Shown: in pieces, positions 61,111-64,000 of the stretch | Position numbering within the stretch: position 1 is the stretch's first letter | How the letters are laid out: each line of letters begins with the position of its first letter | Source of the DNA: Bacillota bacterium | GTDB taxonomy: Bacteria > Bacillota > Clostridia > Lachnospirales > Cellulosilyticaceae | Direction: 5' to 3' | Assembly: GCA_023393125.1 (NCBI GenBank) | Contig: JAEWMQ010000013.1 | Coordinates: 41,125-105,124 of the forward strand | Length of the DNA: 64,000 nucleotides | Program-made: the position numbers and the translations under genes | Notes under the pieces: generated by a model | Database searches by the model: none | What the model was told of the DNA's origin: nothing | What the model saw: the letters and a program-made list of their open reading frames with translations, nothing else

Positions 61111-61833
61111 CTACAGTTTGGCTAGCTCTTCTTCTAAATAAGCTATTTCGCTTGCTTTGGTCTCTACTGGACTATGTCCAATAATACAAGTATCAAAATC
61201 TACTATTTTTAAATATTCGATGTAATTTCTCAATAGTTTTTCATCATATCGGCCTTGATCTTCATAATGATCCTCAGCATCTGCGTCTCCTGTAAAAAGT
61301 ACTTTTAGCTCTGGTATATAAATCAAGACCGAATCTCTTGAATGTGGTGCTTCAGTCCCTATTAATTCACAAGTAATACCACCTAAATCTAAAGAAAGTT
61401 TTTCTTTAAAAGCAATATCTGCATTTTTCACTCGAATCTCTTCTCTGCTTAGATATTCCTTTCTTATACATTCATCACAAAATGCTATGTCCTCTCCACT
61501 TTTTAGCCTTGCCCTCATGGCTTCTTCTGTCCACTTCCAATTCATGACTTGCTTTAACTTTTCATTAGTTTTATGTCCTGCTATAGTCACCCCATTAACA
61601 GCATGCATACCAAAAGTATGATCCCAATGCCAATGAGTTATGGCTGTATAATCAGGAAGCCTTAAGCCTTCTAATTGAAGTAATTCATAAAATGTTTGAA
61701 CATGTGCCTTAGAATTTCCTGCATCTACAGCTAATGCATATCTGTCCCCTTTGATATAGCCTAATACAGGTCTATCTGTTTCTTCTTCTGGCGTAGTATA
61801 CCATATTCTTTCATTTAGTCTAATAAGCTCCAT
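61111..61833 (-). CDS. MBL-fold metallohydrolase
   Basis: A 240-aa metallo-beta-lactamase-fold protein: THWHWDHTFGMHAV (about 65-78) is the HxHxDH-type motif in the form HWHWDH, followed by APHSRDSVLIYIP near 158 and GDADAEDHYE near 176, and a final GHSPVE near 222. No signal peptide. It resembles small cytosolic hydrolases acting on thioesters or lactones. It lies 30 nt downstream of the MATE gene and may be co-transcribed with it. Confidence 0.88.
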   Translation of the reverse strand: MELIRLNERIWYTTPEEETDRPVLGYIKGDRYALAVDAGNSKAHVQTFYELLQLEGLRLPDYTAITHWHWDHTFGMHAVNGVTIAGHKTNEKLKQVMNWKWTEEAMRARLKSGEDIAFCDECIRKEYLSREEIRVKNADIAFKEKLSLDLGGITCELIGTEAPHSRDSVLIYIPELKVLFTGDADAEDHYEDQGRYDEKLLRNYIEYLKIVDFDTCIIGHSPVETKASEIAYLEEELAKL

Positions 61834-61863
61834 ATGATTTTTCCCCTTTTATTTATATTCAAA

Positions 61864-63249
61864 TTATATCACTTTCTTTTCTGCCCACTTACCACTAAAG
61901 AATCTTGTAGTGAATATAATGCCTCTAATAGTCCAGTCAGCAAACATACCAATCCATACTGCTATTGGTCCAAATCCCCATACCTTACATAAGTAAACAC
62001 TTAGTGCTACACGGCATAGCCACATCGTTAAAGTGGATACAACCATTGAAAATTTCACGTCTCCTGCTGCTCTCATACCATAAGCAGGAATAAAAGATAA
62101 TACCCATACAAAAGGTTTAACGATTGTTATAGCAATCATCATTTCAAAACAAAGCTTTGCGCTTTCTGCTTCCATGCCTGCTAAATAGGTAATAGGCTTT
62201 GTAATAGCCATAGCAAATATGCAAGACAAGATAATAGCCACTTCGGCATAACCTGTTAACTTAACTATGTAGTATTTTGCTTCTTCTTTTCTGCCTGCCC
62301 CCATACATTGACCAACTATGGTCATTAATCCAATTCCTATACCTACAGCTGCTATACCATTAATTGATTCTAAAATATTGGTCATTGCTTGAGCTGCAAT
62401 AGCAGCTGTCCCCAGGGTAGAAACTGTAGATTGAATAGCTAACTTACCAAATTGGAACATACCATTTTCAATACCTGCTGGCACTCCTATAGCCAGAACC
62501 ATACCAATAAGTGTGAAATCCGGTCTTATTTTTGAATACTGATTAAGTACAATAGGTTGTTTAGGCTTACTGAGGAAATAAAATACCACTATTGTGCAGA
62601 ATATCCTAGAAGCCAGTGTAGATAGTGCAGCCCCCGCAACTCCCATATTAAAACCAAATATTAAAATCGTATTTCCTATGATATTAAGTATATTTGAAAT
62701 AATAGCTATCTTCATAGGGAACTTAGAGTTACCGCTAGCTCTGTAAAAAGCAGAACCTGCATTAAACAAAGCTATAAACGGATAGGATAATACTGTAATC
62801 AAAAAATACACCTTAGCATCTGCCATAACCTCAGGTTCTACTTGTCCAAAAATAAAACTAAGAAGCCAGCTTCGACAACTAATTAAGAGAATCATTAAAA
62901 TTATAGAAATAACCGCCATTGTTAAAACAACTTGCCTTGCCGCCTTATTACTTTTGCTTTCATCTCCTCTACCTAGAAACTGCGAACAGATAATGGTAGC
63001 ACCAGTTGCCATAGCTGAAAAGACTTGGATAACCAAAATATTAATAGAATCCACTAATGAAACGGCTGATATAGCTGCACTTCCCACATTACTAACCATC
63101 ATTGTATCTGCCATACCCATAAGCGAGTTTAAAAGTTGTTCTATAATAATAGGAAATAATAATAGCCATAGCGCTCTATTACTAAACAATTTATTTTTAC
63201 TATCAATCTTTGAGCTATCATATAATGCATTTTTTAACGTCTTAAACAC
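61864..63249 (-). CDS. MATE family efflux transporter
   Basis: A 461-aa membrane protein with twelve helices in two MatE halves. The N-terminal LLFPIIIEQLLNSLMGMADT and the matching second half (IGVPAGIENGMFQFGKLAIQ) show the internal repeat. Such proteins export cationic drugs or metabolites with Na+ or H+. First gene of a likely pair with the MBL hydrolase. Confidence 0.9.
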   Translation of the reverse strand: MFKTLKNALYDSSKIDSKNKLFSNRALWLLLFPIIIEQLLNSLMGMADTMMVSNVGSAAISAVSLVDSINILVIQVFSAMATGATIICSQFLGRGDESKSNKAARQVVLTMAVISIILMILLISCRSWLLSFIFGQVEPEVMADAKVYFLITVLSYPFIALFNAGSAFYRASGNSKFPMKIAIISNILNIIGNTILIFGFNMGVAGAALSTLASRIFCTIVVFYFLSKPKQPIVLNQYSKIRPDFTLIGMVLAIGVPAGIENGMFQFGKLAIQSTVSTLGTAAIAAQAMTNILESINGIAAVGIGIGLMTIVGQCMGAGRKEEAKYYIVKLTGYAEVAIILSCIFAMAITKPITYLAGMEAESAKLCFEMMIAITIVKPFVWVLSFIPAYGMRAAGDVKFSMVVSTLTMWLCRVALSVYLCKVWGFGPIAVWIGMFADWTIRGIIFTTRFFSGKWAEKKVI

Positions 63250-63477
63250 TAAACTTCCTCTTCTCTTATTATTTATTGATTAGTCTACATTTTCTTTCAA
63301 TTTTCACTCTAATATATCATATATATCAAAATAAGACAATTTGTTTAAATGTATTTAACCTTATATAAAACTGCTAATACAAAGCTAAAGGCAATACAGC
63401 ACTATGAAAAATGCGTATAATGAAAACAGTTACTCATCTATATAATTTGAAATTCGAATAATACTGTATAAAGTTAA

Positions 63478-63912
63478 GTTATCGCTATGTAGTCCGACTA
63501 GTGTACTTGCTTCCAGCTGCTATCTCACTCCGCTAAGAAACTTTAAATTCGTAATCCTTATGAACGGGCGAAAACTCACTACGTTCAAACACTCGCCCTA
63601 AAACCCATAAGGATTACTTCATTAAGAGTTTCTAAGCCCTGCTCCAAGGCCTCTTCCAGCAAGTCCACTAGTCTCCCTACATAGCTACTACTTTACAAGA
63701 ATAAACTACAAAGACGCTTTATACATTATTGTGAATGAAAAGAAAACATTGAAAATCCTTCGTTAAGAATTGTTGAGCTCTATACATTATTATTGCTAAA
63801 GTGAGATATGATAGGATGGCTTATAAGCTTAAAATACCCTCATATTTTTCTCACGCCGCTTTACTGTCAAGAGCGTTTATGAGCTTAATAACGTTTGGAA
63901 GAAATGAGAGAC
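63478..63912 (+). repeat. large hairpin repeat element, copy 3 (incomplete)
   Basis: Same orientation as copy 1. Hairpin C is complete and nearly perfect: GCTATGTAG (63484-63492) pairs with CTACATAGC (63677-63685), ACTAGTG with CACTAGT, ACTTGCT with AGCAAGT, and the shared apex lies at 63566-63597. The linker and the ATGGCTTATAAG segment follow. The homology stops at GAAATGAGAG (63901-63910), where copies 1 and 2 continue into hairpin B; thus the right half is missing here. Confidence 0.85.
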
Positions 63913-64000
63913 TAACTATTAAAAGTCAAGTCCAAAATACATTTTCTTTTGAGAAAATGAAGAAGTGTATTTTACCATATTCAGATATTGAAAATGGCAT
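63913..64000. other. unassigned sequence at window end with a hairpin
   Basis: After the break in repeat copy 3, AAAATACA (about 63932) and TGTATTTT (about 63966) bracket an inner TTTTC/GAAAA stem. No gene is visible; the window ends before context is clear. Confidence 0.3.

Noticed and set aside
1..64000. CRISPR arrays, rRNA, tRNA, prophage or transposase genes
   Set aside because: No regularly spaced direct repeats, conserved RNA cores or recombinase motifs were seen on reading both strands.

Overview
The window is AT-rich, strongly coding DNA from a low-GC anaerobic Firmicute of the Clostridia. Evidence for this includes AGGAGG-type ribosome binding sites, intrinsic terminators, purine and ZTP riboswitches, Feo and PhnCDE systems, a giant SLH-anchored pectin-degrading protein and a GH94 disaccharide phosphorylase. 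A plant-polysaccharide-degrading relative of Lachnospiraceae/Cellulosilyticum is my inference, not something the sequence proves. No rRNA, tRNA, CRISPR array or complete transposase was seen.

Layout. 0-8.5 kb: small basic protein, YfcE-type phosphoesterase, a cysteine-rich ferredoxin-like protein with a winged-helix-like N-terminus, a three-gene cluster (alpha/beta hydrolase, acyltransferase, DUF6320-like zinc-ribbon membrane protein), a decayed prolyl-tRNA deacylase, and a radical SAM/SPASM enzyme directly after a DUF2207-like membrane protein whose last residues are a Ser-Cys-Gly tail. 8.6-17.7 kb: purine block, with a ZTP riboswitch controlling stand-alone PurO-type IMP cyclohydrolase and stand-alone AICAR formyltransferase, a guanine-class riboswitch before xpt, and an AzgA/PbuG permease; between them lie a HAD phosphatase, an RpiR regulator and a divergent LysR/YeiH pair. 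17.7-30 kb: iron alcohol dehydrogenase, LysR divergent from a CofE-like protein, acetyltransferases, an MBL lipoprotein, NudC, an EamA permease and a GH94 phosphorylase. 30-36 kb: Lgt, an Na+/alanine symporter, YcxB-like membrane proteins, a methyltransferase and a 58-aa winged-helix protein. 36-42.3 kb: one 2057-aa pectin methylesterase/pectate lyase with SLH anchors. 42.8-51 kb: K+/H+ antiporter, then a LacI-PhnD-PhnC-PhnE-PhnE-5'-nucleotidase operon. 51-60 kb: two metal operons, zinc (ZnuACB with accessory genes behind a Zur-like operator) and ferrous iron (FeoA-FeoA-FeoB-Cys-rich peptide-DUF3793 behind Fur-like boxes). 60-64 kb: a candidate structured RNA, a divergent cis-prenyltransferase, an MBL hydrolase and a MATE exporter.

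Two things stand out. First, the DUF2207-Cys-tail/radical SAM pair looks like a protein-tail modification system. Second, a non-coding repeat of about 680 bp is present three times (about 21.64-22.33 kb, 26.75-27.44 kb inverted, 63.48-63.91 kb partial). It is built from two very long imperfect hairpins whose arms have diverged in concert while a shared apical loop is conserved.

Starts were moved downstream of the longest ORF where a better-placed ribosome binding site and family length agree; these choices are noted per gene.
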